Shown: positions 8,959 through 15,548 of the stretch, in pieces
How the letters are laid out: each line of letters starts with the position of its first letter
Position numbering within the stretch: position 1 is the stretch's first letter
DNA from: DASXVX01 sp036504075
GTDB taxonomy: Bacteria; Bacillota; Sulfobacillia; Symbiobacteriales; Symbiobacteriaceae
Reading direction: 5' to 3'
NCBI GenBank assembly: GCA_036504075.1
Contig: DASXVX010000074.1
Coordinates: 1-39,072 of the forward strand
Length of the DNA: 39,072 nucleotides
Translations under genes and position numbers: made by a program
Notes under the pieces: generated by a model
What the model saw: only the letters and a program-made list of their open reading frames with translations
Database searches by the model: none
What the model was told of the DNA's origin: nothing

Positions 8959-8988
8959 AGTATACCAGCCGAGGAAAACAATTGTCAA
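8959..8988 (-). promoter_or_regulatory. Sigma-A promoter of gltB
   Basis: TTGACA (8988-8983), 18 nt, TATACT (8964-8959): a near-consensus vegetative promoter. Confidence 0.85.
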
Positions 8989-9061
8989 TTATGTTCACGC
9001 CGTTTCCAGGCAATCGCTTAATGAAAGTTTCGCCGAGTACTGATAACAAAATCGAATCGTG

Positions 9062-9088
9062 CGGCCCGCAGGCTTACCCTGCGGGCCG
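9062..9088 (-). terminator. Hairpin after the TIR-like gene
   Basis: An 11-bp perfect stem (9062-9072 with 9078-9088) about 20 nt past the stop at 9108; no immediate T-run. Confidence 0.55.
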
Positions 9089-9107
9089 TACAGCCTTCTT
9101 GCGGCGA

Positions 9108-9677
9108 TTACGAACGGGCGTCGGATGCAGTTCGCTGCCCCGCAGGTCGAGCAGGATGGCCGTGCCTCTGGCCTTCTGGGCTTGTCCAAAAGAAGGGGAG
9201 TTGACTGCCTGCTGCTGCATCGACCCAACGGCTCAGGTTGATGTGTCCATCATCGTCTACCCAATCGTATGTCTCGAAAACCGTTGAGAGCGCCTGGCTG
9301 GTCCCGGGGATTGTAAGCTTGTCCAACGGATTTGGTCCTTTCTTAGTCGTCTGTCCGAAGGCGTCTCGCAACTGGTGAATGTAGACGCCAAGCAATCCGT
9401 TTCCTCTCAACAGACTTTGCTCAATTTCGTACATCACGAACTTGCGACCTGCGGTCTCTGCGCCTATCAGGACCACCGTAACAGAGGTCTCGTTGAGTGC
9501 GTTCTCGATCATCCGCCTCAGTGCGCAGTCGTCCCGAGTTGCCGCCTTCTCCCAAAGGGAGCCGTCTTCGAACAATCGGCCAGAACTGCCCCGCTTCGCC
9601 AACCAGCAGTTTCGTACTTGGTTGACGCGCCATATATCATTTGCGTAGTGAAAGCTAAAAAAGATCCGCCTCACCAA
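9108..9677 (-). CDS. TIR-like protein, ThsB/DUF1863 family
   Basis: 189 aa. The N-terminal FFSFHYANDIWRVNQVRN, the central SVTVVLIGAETAGRKFVMYE with Glu84, then GNGLLGVYIHQL, KGPNPLD and ETYDWVDDDG match the TIR-like fold of ThsB. In Thoeris anti-phage systems ThsB proteins sense infection and make an NAD-derived signal for ThsA. No thsA-like gene (SIR2, SLOG, Macro or TM effector) is seen here. The start is TTG with AGGAGG 7 nt upstream; a GTG three bases on is the alternative. It begins 13 nt after the stop of the small upstream ORF, whose TAA precedes the ribosome binding site, so the two are probably co-translated. The C-terminal ~35 residues are a low-complexity extension. Confidence 0.8.
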   Translation of the reverse strand: MVRRIFFSFHYANDIWRVNQVRNCWLAKRGSSGRLFEDGSLWEKAATRDDCALRRMIENALNETSVTVVLIGAETAGRKFVMYEIEQSLLRGNGLLGVYIHQLRDAFGQTTKKGPNPLDKLTIPGTSQALSTVFETYDWVDDDGHINLSRWVDAAAGSQLPFFWTSPEGQRHGHPARPAGQRTASDARS

Positions 9678-9690
9678 GTCTAATCCTCCT

Positions 9691-9954
9691 TTAGGGCGAT
9701 GCTAACTTGGCCACGATCTTCAGAACGCGCTCCACCAGGTTCCCGTTGGAGAGGGATTTGTCTCCCAAATCCTGATAGTATGGTTCTAGGTTCTCCTCAT
9801 TTACATGCGTACCGAAGTCGGACATGACCTTTTGCCAGAGGTCCTCTGCTACAAATCCAGTCGCCCCGATGGGGCTTTGGACTCCCGCGAGGCTCCTGTC
9901 TTTCGGGTCACAGAGGGCTTTGGACTCCCGCGAGGCTCCTGTCTTTCGGGTCAC
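9691..9954 (-). pseudogene. Short ORF before thsB-like gene, probable remnant
   Basis: 87 codons from a GTG at 9954. The first ~30 codons are translated from a 43-bp tandem duplication and look non-protein-like. Only the last ~55 residues (FVAEDLWQKVMSDFG, then GDKSLSNGNLVERVLKIVAKL) look like a real helical C-terminus. No good ribosome binding site precedes the GTG, and a TGA closes the frame just upstream. The simplest reading is the 3' end of a larger gene lost by deletion, still coupled to the TIR-like gene. A genuine small partner protein starting internally (ATG at 9825) cannot be excluded. Family not recognised. Confidence 0.45.
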
Positions 9955-9965
9955 AGGCTCCTGTC
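9872..9965. repeat. 43-bp tandem duplication plus partial third copy
   Basis: Two identical 42-bp copies (9872-9913 and 9915-9956) separated by one base, followed by a shared GGCTCCTGTC at 9956-9965. The repeat overlaps the start of the remnant ORF and sits just before the riboswitch promoter. Confidence 0.95.
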
Positions 9966-9984
9966 ATTTCCTTGGATTCCCATG

Positions 9985-10013
9985 TTTACAGATTTGCCCC
10001 GGTGGCGTATTAT
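9985..10013 (+). promoter_or_regulatory. Sigma-A promoter of the riboswitch transcript
   Basis: TTTACA (9985-9990), 17 nt, TATTAT (10008-10013). The predicted start is near 10020, right at the aptamer. Confidence 0.8.
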
Positions 10014-10017
10014 GATA

Positions 10018-10140
10018 GCGAACGCTGAATCCCGAAACCGGGAACGGGGGAACCAACTTTGGGGTGAATCCCGCCGATCATGGCGGGTAGGGCAACTTTG
10101 ACCGCCCGAATCCGACAGCTAACCTCGTAAGCGCAGGTCG
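10018..10140 (+). promoter_or_regulatory. c-di-AMP riboswitch (ydaO/yuaA type)
   Basis: Signature blocks occur in the family's order: CGCTGAATCCCG, GGGAACGGGGGAACCAA, GGGGTGAATCC, GGGTAGGGCAACTTTGACC, CGAATCCGACAGCTAACC and CTCGTAAGCG. The ydaO aptamer binds c-di-AMP and usually turns expression off by terminator formation. GGTCG at 10136-10140 can pair with CGACC at 10170-10174 in the terminator stem, giving a plausible antiterminator. Edges are approximate. Confidence 0.9.
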
Positions 10141-10166
10141 AAGGAGCCGCTCAGTGGAGCATCACT

Positions 10167-10194
10167 GGACGACCCCTTGTGGTCGTCTATTTTT
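10167..10194 (+). terminator. Riboswitch-controlled terminator
   Basis: GACGACC (10168-10174) pairs with GGTCGTC (10181-10187) and is followed by TATTTTT. It lies between the aptamer and the next gene. Confidence 0.85.
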
Positions 10195-10252
10195 GTTTCA
10201 CGGAGCCAGGTCCTTCCTCCAATACTCTTACCAGTAAAGGGAGGGGCCGTCT

Positions 10253-10474
10253 TTGGTAACGAAGAACCGCCCGCGCTCCGGCTTCCACGCTCCGGTCATT
10301 CGTTCCTGTGCGCTGTGCGGACAGCCGTGGGCCGTGCAGCCCGTGTCCGAGGAACACAGAAAGGCCCACACGGTGAGACAGATTGCGTTTGTGTGCCAGG
10401 AGTGCGCAACCCGAGTACGCATGGAGGTGGAAGCTGCCGCCGGCGTCGTCGAGCAGTCCAGGGCTACGGCATAG
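10253..10474 (+). CDS. Small CxxC-CxxC protein under c-di-AMP riboswitch
   Basis: 73 aa from a TTG; AAAGGGAGGGG lies about 6 nt upstream. Two knuckles, CALC (residues ~19-22) and CQEC (~48-51), suggest a single zinc site; between them is QPWAVQPVSEEHRKAHT. There is no membrane segment or signal peptide. It is the only gene between the riboswitch terminator and the next terminator, so it should be the regulated gene. Known ydaO targets are mostly K+ transporters and wall hydrolases, so this would be an atypical target. Function unknown; possibly nucleic-acid or protein binding. Confidence 0.65.
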   Translation: MVTKNRPRSGFHAPVIRSCALCGQPWAVQPVSEEHRKAHTVRQIAFVCQECATRVRMEVEAAAGVVEQSRATA

Positions 10475-10515
10475 TCACATCGGGCTAAACCAGATCATAT
10501 CGATTCGCTACGAAA

Positions 10516-10554
10516 AAGGCGGCTGCGCACCCGGATTGGGGTGGCAGCCGCCTT
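10516..10554. terminator. Terminator of tlyA, probably bidirectional
   Basis: AAGGCGGCTG (10516-10525) pairs with CAGCCGCCTT (10545-10554). On the minus strand the stem is extended by TTT, suiting tlyA; the hairpin also lies downstream of the plus-strand CxxC gene. Confidence 0.8.
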
Positions 10555-10585
10555 GCTGTATGCGGAGGCGAGGCTAAACGTGTTG

Positions 10586-11317
10586 TCACCCACCCAGCCG
10601 GAACGTGGTGAGAAACTCCCGGTTGCCTTCCGTGCCCAGCACCGGCGAATCGATGACCAGGCCAGTCGCGAGCCCCAGTGCAGTGGCCGCTCCCAGGACT
10701 TTATCGACCGCTTTGCGGTGCTCCCGTGGATCGCGGACGATCCCTTTCTTGCCGACACCCCCCGGCCCCACTTCGAACTGGGGCTTGATCAGCGCCACAA
10801 TCAGCCCGCCGGGCGCCGCCAGCCGAACGACGGCGGGCAGCACCAGCGTCAGCGAAATGAACGAGACATCCACCGCACAGAGCGCCGGCGGCTCGGGCAG
10901 CCCGTCCACCTTGCGGATGTCGGTCGCTTCCATGACCACCACCCGGGGGTCTTTCCGGAGGTCCGGGTGCAGTTGGTCCCGGCCCACGTCCACCGCGTAG
11001 ACGAGCCGGGCTCCCCGCTGGAGCAGGCAGTCCGTGAAGCCGCCGGTGGAGGCGCCCACATCCATGCAAATGAGGCCCGCCGGGTCGATCGCGAACCGCT
11101 CCAGCGCCCCTTCGAGCTTGAGGCCGCCCCGCCCCACGTACCCGATGGGGTCGCCGGTAACCGCCAACTCGTCCGCCTCGGTCACTTTCAGGGCGGGCTT
11201 CGCCCCGGGCTTGCCATTCACCAGGACGAGGCCCGCGGCAATCGCCTCCTGGGCCCGCTCCCGGGAGGGCGTCAGTCCCCGCTGCACCAGCGCCACATCG
11301 AGCCGCTGTTCCGCCAT
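10586..11317 (-). CDS. tlyA: TlyA family rRNA 2'-O-methyltransferase
   Basis: 243 aa. TlyA proteins methylate ribose 2'-OH of cytidines in 16S and/or 23S rRNA using SAM; some are annotated as hemolysin. An N-terminal S4 RNA-binding domain (RLDVALVQRGLTPSRERA...VNGK, residues 5-35) is followed by a Rossmann methyltransferase with DVGASTGGFTDCLL (SAM site, ~85-98), AVDVGRDQLHPDLR and DVSFISL. The ATG has GGGGAGGGG upstream. In many Firmicutes tlyA sits with dxs, nadK and recN; here it stands without them, beside a radical SAM gene on the same strand. Confidence 0.92.
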   Translation of the reverse strand: MAEQRLDVALVQRGLTPSRERAQEAIAAGLVLVNGKPGAKPALKVTEADELAVTGDPIGYVGRGGLKLEGALERFAIDPAGLICMDVGASTGGFTDCLLQRGARLVYAVDVGRDQLHPDLRKDPRVVVMEATDIRKVDGLPEPPALCAVDVSFISLTLVLPAVVRLAAPGGLIVALIKPQFEVGPGGVGKKGIVRDPREHRKAVDKVLGAATALGLATGLVIDSPVLGTEGNREFLTTFRLGG

Positions 11318-11347
11318 GCCCCTCCCCCTCTCGTTACCTATAGAATA

Positions 11348-11376
11348 CCCCCGTGGCGCCGGCCACGGGGGTTTTT
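11348..11376. terminator. Strong hairpin between radical SAM gene and tlyA
   Basis: CCCCCGTGGC (11348-11357) pairs with GCCACGGGGG (11362-11371). The five T at 11372-11376 are on the plus strand; the minus-strand continuation is only TATTC. It may still end the radical SAM transcript. Confidence 0.7.
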
Positions 11377-11389
11377 GTTGCAGGCTGGA

Positions 11390-12571
11390 CTAAGCCTTGG
11401 TTGGGTGACCCGGCTCGTACGGGCAGTAGGGCTCCTCGGCCAGGTAGTGCTTGTGCTCGTAGTAGGCACGGGCCCGGCAGCCGCCGCAGGAGACCCGGTA
11501 CTCGCACTCGCCGCACTTGCCCCCGAGCAGGTCGGGATCACGGAGCTCCTGGAAAAGCTGGGACTCCTCCCAGATCTCCTTGAACGGCTGGCGCAGGACG
11601 TTGCCGGCGAAGACCGGCAGGTAGCCGCAGGGCTGGACGTTGCCCTTATGGGAGATGAAGCAGACGCCGCTGCCGGCCAGGCAACCGCGGGAGCCGGCGG
11701 CCCGGTTGCCGGGAATCGTGCCGGGATGCTTGTTGCCCAGGGCGGCCTCGGCGGAAACCCGGGAGCGCTGGATGGCGCCCGCGCCGCCCTGCTGCCGCAT
11801 GATCCGGTGGTACTGCGGCGCGCAGGTGGCCCGGACTTCGATGCTGGTCCGCTCGGAGACGCTGTACAGCCATTCCAGCATCGCCTCGACTTCGTCGGCG
11901 GGCAGCATCTCGCGGCCGGCGATCTCGACGCCACAGCCAACGGGCACCAGCACGAACAGGTGGCAGGCGACCGCGCCCCGCTCTTCGCCGAGCCGGACGA
12001 TGGCCGGAATCTGGTGCTTGTTGTGCTGGGCAACGCTGATATTGAACTGGACTTCGATGCCCGCCCGCATAATGGCGTCGGCGCCATTCAGGGCTGCTTC
12101 CCAGGCGCCGGGAATGCCACGGAAGCTGTCGTGGACATCGGGCGTCGCGCCGTCGAGCGAGATGGCCACCCGCTGGATGCCAATGGCCTTCAGCTTCTGG
12201 GCGATGGCGTCATCCACCAGGGTGCCGTTGGAGGCCAGGCAGACCCGGCAGCCCTTCTCGTTGGCGTAGCTGGCAATTTCGTAAAGGTCGGGCCGGTAGA
12301 GCGGCTCGCCGCCGGTCAGAATCAGCACCGGCTTGTAGTCCTTGGTGATATCGTCGATGACGGCCCGGATTTGCTCGGTAGAGAGTTCGTCGTCGGCCCG
12401 CTGCGGCTGGGCTTCGGCCCGGCAGTGCTTGCAGGCCAGGTTGCAGCCCTGGGTCAGCTCCCAGAAAATGAGGCGCGGCACGTCTTTTCCCTTCGGCCCG
12501 CCGCCGGGATGCATCATCGCCGTGGCAGTTGCCGGGTGTCCGCCGGGATGTCCACCGGGATGTCCTACCAT
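11390..12571 (-). CDS. Radical SAM/SPASM protein, AhbD (heme synthase)-like
   Basis: 393 aa. The radical SAM core has C-x3-C-x2-C in TQGCNLACKHCRAEA, GGEPL and SLDGATPDVHDSFRG. The C-terminal SPASM region is cysteine-rich (CLAGSGVC, QPCGYLP, CGECEYRVSCGGC and a final YCPY), for auxiliary Fe-S clusters. The CNLACKHCRAEA signature fits the AhbD/NirJ-type branch; AhbD converts iron-coproporphyrin III to heme b without oxygen. A role in peptide maturation or heme d1 synthesis is the main alternative. The N-terminus is His/Gly-rich (HPGGHPGGHP), perhaps metal binding. The ATG has GGAGGG 8 nt upstream. hemQ, which performs the analogous reaction with peroxide, lies 1.5 kb away. Confidence 0.75.
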   Translation of the reverse strand: MVGHPGGHPGGHPATATAMMHPGGGPKGKDVPRLIFWELTQGCNLACKHCRAEAQPQRADDELSTEQIRAVIDDITKDYKPVLILTGGEPLYRPDLYEIASYANEKGCRVCLASNGTLVDDAIAQKLKAIGIQRVAISLDGATPDVHDSFRGIPGAWEAALNGADAIMRAGIEVQFNISVAQHNKHQIPAIVRLGEERGAVACHLFVLVPVGCGVEIAGREMLPADEVEAMLEWLYSVSERTSIEVRATCAPQYHRIMRQQGGAGAIQRSRVSAEAALGNKHPGTIPGNRAAGSRGCLAGSGVCFISHKGNVQPCGYLPVFAGNVLRQPFKEIWEESQLFQELRDPDLLGGKCGECEYRVSCGGCRARAYYEHKHYLAEEPYCPYEPGHPTKA

Positions 12572-12810
12572 AGTCGAATCCCTCCGAATGCCTTGTAAGA
12601 GTAGAAGCTTAGAAAAAACCTGTCCGAATACTTACAGAGATAATTTTAGCGGTTTGCATCTTCCTGCCGAACCCCATATGGTAGCGAGTTTACAGAGCAA
12701 CTAGGGACTATCTCGGGTCTACAGGCGCTCCGCGATCCGCCCGATCGGGGCAGGAATCGCGGTATCAAAAGAACGAAAATGTGAGACACAAAGTGAAGGA
12801 GGCGACGCAC

Positions 12811-13203
12811 ATGAGCCTGGCCCCTGGATTGACCTACGAAGCGACCACCACCGTGACCGATGCCAATACCGCCGCAGCCGTGGGCAGCGGTGGCGTCCAC
12901 GTCTTCTCGACCCCGATGATGATCGCCCTCATGGAAATGGCATCCCTGAACGCGGTGCAGCCCTACCTGAACCCCGGCGACACCACCGTGGGCACGTTGG
13001 TCAACGTGTCCCATCTGGCGGCAACGCCCCTGGGCCAACAGGTGCGGGCGGTGGCCCGGCTCGAAACCGTGGCCGGCAAGCGGCTGGTCTTTACGGTGGA
13101 GGCCTTCGACGAAACGGAGAAAATCGGTCAAGGCACCCACGAGCGGTACATCGTGACCATGGACAAGTTCCTGGCCCGGGTGAATCAGAAGCAGAAGCCC
13201 TGA
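12811..13203 (+). CDS. FlK-like hot-dog thioesterase
   Basis: 130 aa, single hot-dog domain. The family hydrolyses acyl-CoA thioesters; the founding member acts on fluoroacetyl-CoA. The catalytic residues line up by spacing: Thr34 (FSTP), Glu42 (ALMEMA) and His68 (NVSHLA), exactly 8 residues earlier than Thr42, Glu50 and His76 of FlK. The RYIV and F..R tail is also typical. The ATG at 12811 has GGAGG 8 nt upstream; an in-frame GTG at 12781 lacks one. The natural substrate is unknown. The 12572-12810 stretch before it holds no clear promoter, only an imperfect inverted repeat near 12734-12762. Confidence 0.85.
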   Translation: MSLAPGLTYEATTTVTDANTAAAVGSGGVHVFSTPMMIALMEMASLNAVQPYLNPGDTTVGTLVNVSHLAATPLGQQVRAVARLETVAGKRLVFTVEAFDETEKIGQGTHERYIVTMDKFLARVNQKQKP

Positions 13204-13224
13204 GCGAGTTTGGCCGAGGTTCCG

Positions 13225-13254
13225 TTGACACGTCGGCCGGTCACCCGGCATAAT
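13225..13254 (+). promoter_or_regulatory. Sigma-A promoter of plsC-like gene
   Basis: TTGACA (13225-13230), 18 nt, CATAAT (13249-13254), about 75 nt before the start codon. Confidence 0.8.
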
Positions 13255-13328
13255 GCTGCATTGCCGGCAGGTGCGTAACCGCCTGTGCGGATGATCCGCT
13301 CGGTGATCCGCGCAAGGAGGCAAGAGGG

Positions 13329-14015
13329 ATGGCGCAAACGCACTCGGAGCCTGCCGTCGCCGGGGCTGGCCGGTGGTTTCGCGTGGCTCGGTGGATCGGG
13401 CGCAGCCTGCTTCTGGCGCTCTTTCGCCTGGACGTGGAGGGACTGGACCGGCTGCCCGCCGCCGGCGGCTATGTGCTCATTTGCAACCATCTCTCCTGGA
13501 TCGACGGGCTGGTCGTGCTGGCAAGCTTGCCGGCCGAGCCCCGCATTCACCTCCTGGCAGCGGCGGAGTACACGGTTGCCGGGCCCTGGCCGATGCGGCT
13601 GCTCGTGCGGCTGGTGGGCGGGGTCATCCCGGTCGACCGCCAGAGCCACAAAGGCGACCGGGCGGCCGTGGTGCAGGCGCTCAGGGTGCTCAAGGGCGGC
13701 GGCGTGCTGGGGATTTTCCCGGAGGGCCGCACCGGGGAGGCCGAAGGGCAGTTGCTGCCGTTCAAGGAGGGCGCTGCCAGCTTCGCCGCCCGGACCGGAA
13801 GCTTGGTGCAGGTGGTGGCGCTGTCCGGTACGCTGGAACTCTGTTATCGCCGGTGGATTCGCCTGCGGGTAGGTCCCCTCTTGGAGCCCCTGCCGGGCGA
13901 AAGCCAGGCCGCCATGCTCGCCCGCATGGCGGAAGCGCTGGCCGCAACCGTTCCGCCGCTGCACCCCGGCCAGCCGCATCGCCGGCGCATGCGCTGGCTG
14001 GCCCGCCTGTTCTGA
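13329..14015 (+). CDS. 1-acyl-glycerol-3-phosphate acyltransferase (PlsC-like)
   Basis: 228 aa. It transfers an acyl group to the sn-2 position of lysophosphatidate or a related lysolipid at the inner membrane face. NHLSWID (HX4D motif, residues ~56-62), GGVIPVDR and FPEGRTG (~135-141) are the acyltransferase motifs. A hydrophobic stretch (IGRSLLLALF) lies near the N-terminus. AAGGAGG lies 8 nt before the ATG. It has its own promoter and a terminator shared with convergent hemQ. The exact acceptor lipid cannot be told from sequence. Confidence 0.9.
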   Translation: MAQTHSEPAVAGAGRWFRVARWIGRSLLLALFRLDVEGLDRLPAAGGYVLICNHLSWIDGLVVLASLPAEPRIHLLAAAEYTVAGPWPMRLLVRLVGGVIPVDRQSHKGDRAAVVQALRVLKGGGVLGIFPEGRTGEAEGQLLPFKEGAASFAARTGSLVQVVALSGTLELCYRRWIRLRVGPLLEPLPGESQAAMLARMAEALAATVPPLHPGQPHRRRMRWLARLF

Positions 14016-14031
14016 CGTCCCGGATGCGCGC

Positions 14032-14064
14032 AAGGGCCACCGCTGTGTTGGGCGGTGGCCCTTT
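14032..14064. terminator. Bidirectional terminator, plsC/hemQ
   Basis: AAGGGCCACCGC (14032-14043) pairs with GCGGTGGCCCTT (14052-14063), between convergent genes. Confidence 0.85.
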
Positions 14065-14079
14065 GTCATGCCTGGGACT

Positions 14080-14844
14080 TTAGCGGGCAAAGAGCTCCTG
14101 GAGCTTTTCCGGGGTGACCCGGACGCCCACCTGGAACGGGCCGAAATCGGCGTACTTGGCGCTCACTTCGTCGAAGCGCATCTCGTAGACCAGCTTCTTT
14201 ATCGAAAGCGGGTCGGCCCCAAATAGCGTGACGCCCCATTCCCAGTCGTCGAGGCCAGTGGAACCGGTGATCATCTGGACGATTTTTCCTTCATACCGGC
14301 GACCGGTGGTGCCATGCTCGCGCATGAGCCGGCGCCGTTCCTCGTAGTCGGCGGTGTACCAGTTCACGCTTTCCCCCCGCCGCTTGTTCATGGGGTAGAA
14401 CGAGACGTACGGCATGTCCGGAATCTGCGGCTTCAGCCGGCGCTGGACGAAGGGACTTTTCATGAGCTCCGCCGGGTCGTCGGTGCCGCCGCGGGCGGCG
14501 GCTTCGTAAAGGCTCAGTTCCGTCACTGACAGATATGAATAGGACTGGGTGGTGAAGTCAGCCAGCCGGGTCCGGGCGAACGCCCGCTCCAGGGCGGCGA
14601 GCTGTTCCACCTGGGGCCGCAGGTGCAGCAGGAGCAGGTCGGCTTTGTGGCCCAGAACGGAATAGCAGGCGCTGTTGCCTTCCGGTGCGTCAGCGCCTTT
14701 TTCCGCGCTCGCCAAAAACCCGGCCGCTTCCGCCAGAATCGCTTCCTGTTCGCCTTGCGGGACCTGCTTCCACTGTGTCCAGTCAAACCGGCGGAAATCG
14801 TGTAGGGCGTACCAGCCCTCTAACGTTCCCGGGACATCTGCCAT
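14080..14844 (-). CDS. hemQ: Coproheme decarboxylase HemQ
   Basis: 254 aa, chlorite dismutase superfamily. HemQ oxidatively decarboxylates coproheme III to heme b with peroxide, the last step of the coproporphyrin-dependent pathway. Two ferredoxin-like halves are visible. The catalytic Tyr lies in VSFYPMNKRRG with following basic residues, and the proximal His is in REHGTTGRRYEGK. DWEWGVTLFGADP and MRFDEVSAKYADFGPF are characteristic. The chosen ATG at 14844 has GAGGAGG 9 nt upstream; the upstream in-frame ATG does not. It lies 56 nt after moaB, likely one operon. Confidence 0.93.
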   Translation of the reverse strand: MADVPGTLEGWYALHDFRRFDWTQWKQVPQGEQEAILAEAAGFLASAEKGADAPEGNSACYSVLGHKADLLLLHLRPQVEQLAALERAFARTRLADFTTQSYSYLSVTELSLYEAAARGGTDDPAELMKSPFVQRRLKPQIPDMPYVSFYPMNKRRGESVNWYTADYEERRRLMREHGTTGRRYEGKIVQMITGSTGLDDWEWGVTLFGADPLSIKKLVYEMRFDEVSAKYADFGPFQVGVRVTPEKLQELFAR

Positions 14845-14900
14845 GGAATCGTGCCTCCTCAAATCCGGGTCTGTGTCCAAATTTCATTTAGGAACCGCGG

Positions 14901-15407
14901 TCAAACTTTGCGAACCTGGGCAATCAGATGTTTGACTTCCGGCAGGATCAGTTTTTCCGTCGCCAGCCGGCAAGCCGCCTTGGAACCGGGGAGACAGAAG
15001 ACCAGCGACCGGCCAACGGAGCCGCCGGTCGCCCGTGAGAGAATGGCGGCCGAGCCGATCTCCTGGAAGGAGAGCAGCCGGAAGACGTCGCCGAAGCCCT
15101 CCAACTCCTTGGTGAACAGCGGGCGCAGGGTCTCGATCGTCAGATCCCGCGGACTCATGCCGGTGCCGCCGGTCGTGATCATGAAATCCACCTGGCCGGC
15201 CAGTTCCGAGACCAGCGCCTGCACCGCCTCCGGCTCGTTCTTGACCAGCCGGTACGCTCCCACCTGAAAGCCTGCGGCCAGGATCAGTTCCTGGAGAAGT
15301 TTGCCGGATTCATCTGTCGCTTCGGTCCGCGAATCGCTGATGGTAAGTACGGCGCCGCTGAGGTTTTCCAGACCTGCCGCCGCCTCCTTGTGGTCCTGAA
15401 CGCCCAT
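14901..15407 (-). CDS. moaB: Molybdenum cofactor biosynthesis protein MoaB
   Basis: 168 aa, MoaB/MogA fold, which adenylylates molybdopterin before metal insertion. TTGGTGMSPRDLTIE, RPLFTKELEGFGDVFR, SFQEIGSAA and FCLPGSKAA are the conserved MPT-binding segments. The ATG at 15407 has AAGGGAG about 10 nt upstream; a GTG at 15431 is an alternative that adds 8 residues. First gene of the moaB-hemQ operon; no other molybdenum genes are in the window. Confidence 0.92.
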   Translation of the reverse strand: MGVQDHKEAAAGLENLSGAVLTISDSRTEATDESGKLLQELILAAGFQVGAYRLVKNEPEAVQALVSELAGQVDFMITTGGTGMSPRDLTIETLRPLFTKELEGFGDVFRLLSFQEIGSAAILSRATGGSVGRSLVFCLPGSKAACRLATEKLILPEVKHLIAQVRKV

Positions 15408-15445
15408 GGCTGACGGTCTCCCTTCCTGCACCTTAAGACGGCATA

Positions 15446-15474
15446 ATTATCCTATAGGGTACCAGTGCTGTCAA
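15446..15474 (-). promoter_or_regulatory. Sigma-A promoter of moaB-hemQ
   Basis: TTGACA (15474-15469), 17 nt, GATAAT (15451-15446). Confidence 0.85.
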
Positions 15475-15548
15475 ACCGCTCTCCGCGTGCATACCATGGC
15501 GTGCAAATCAGCCGGAGCACAGGGCTCCGACCATGGGAGTGAACATAT

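Noticed and set aside
10541..12598. A 685-codon plus-strand frame opposite tlyA and the radical SAM gene
   Set aside because: It spans two real genes and their terminator; no family match.
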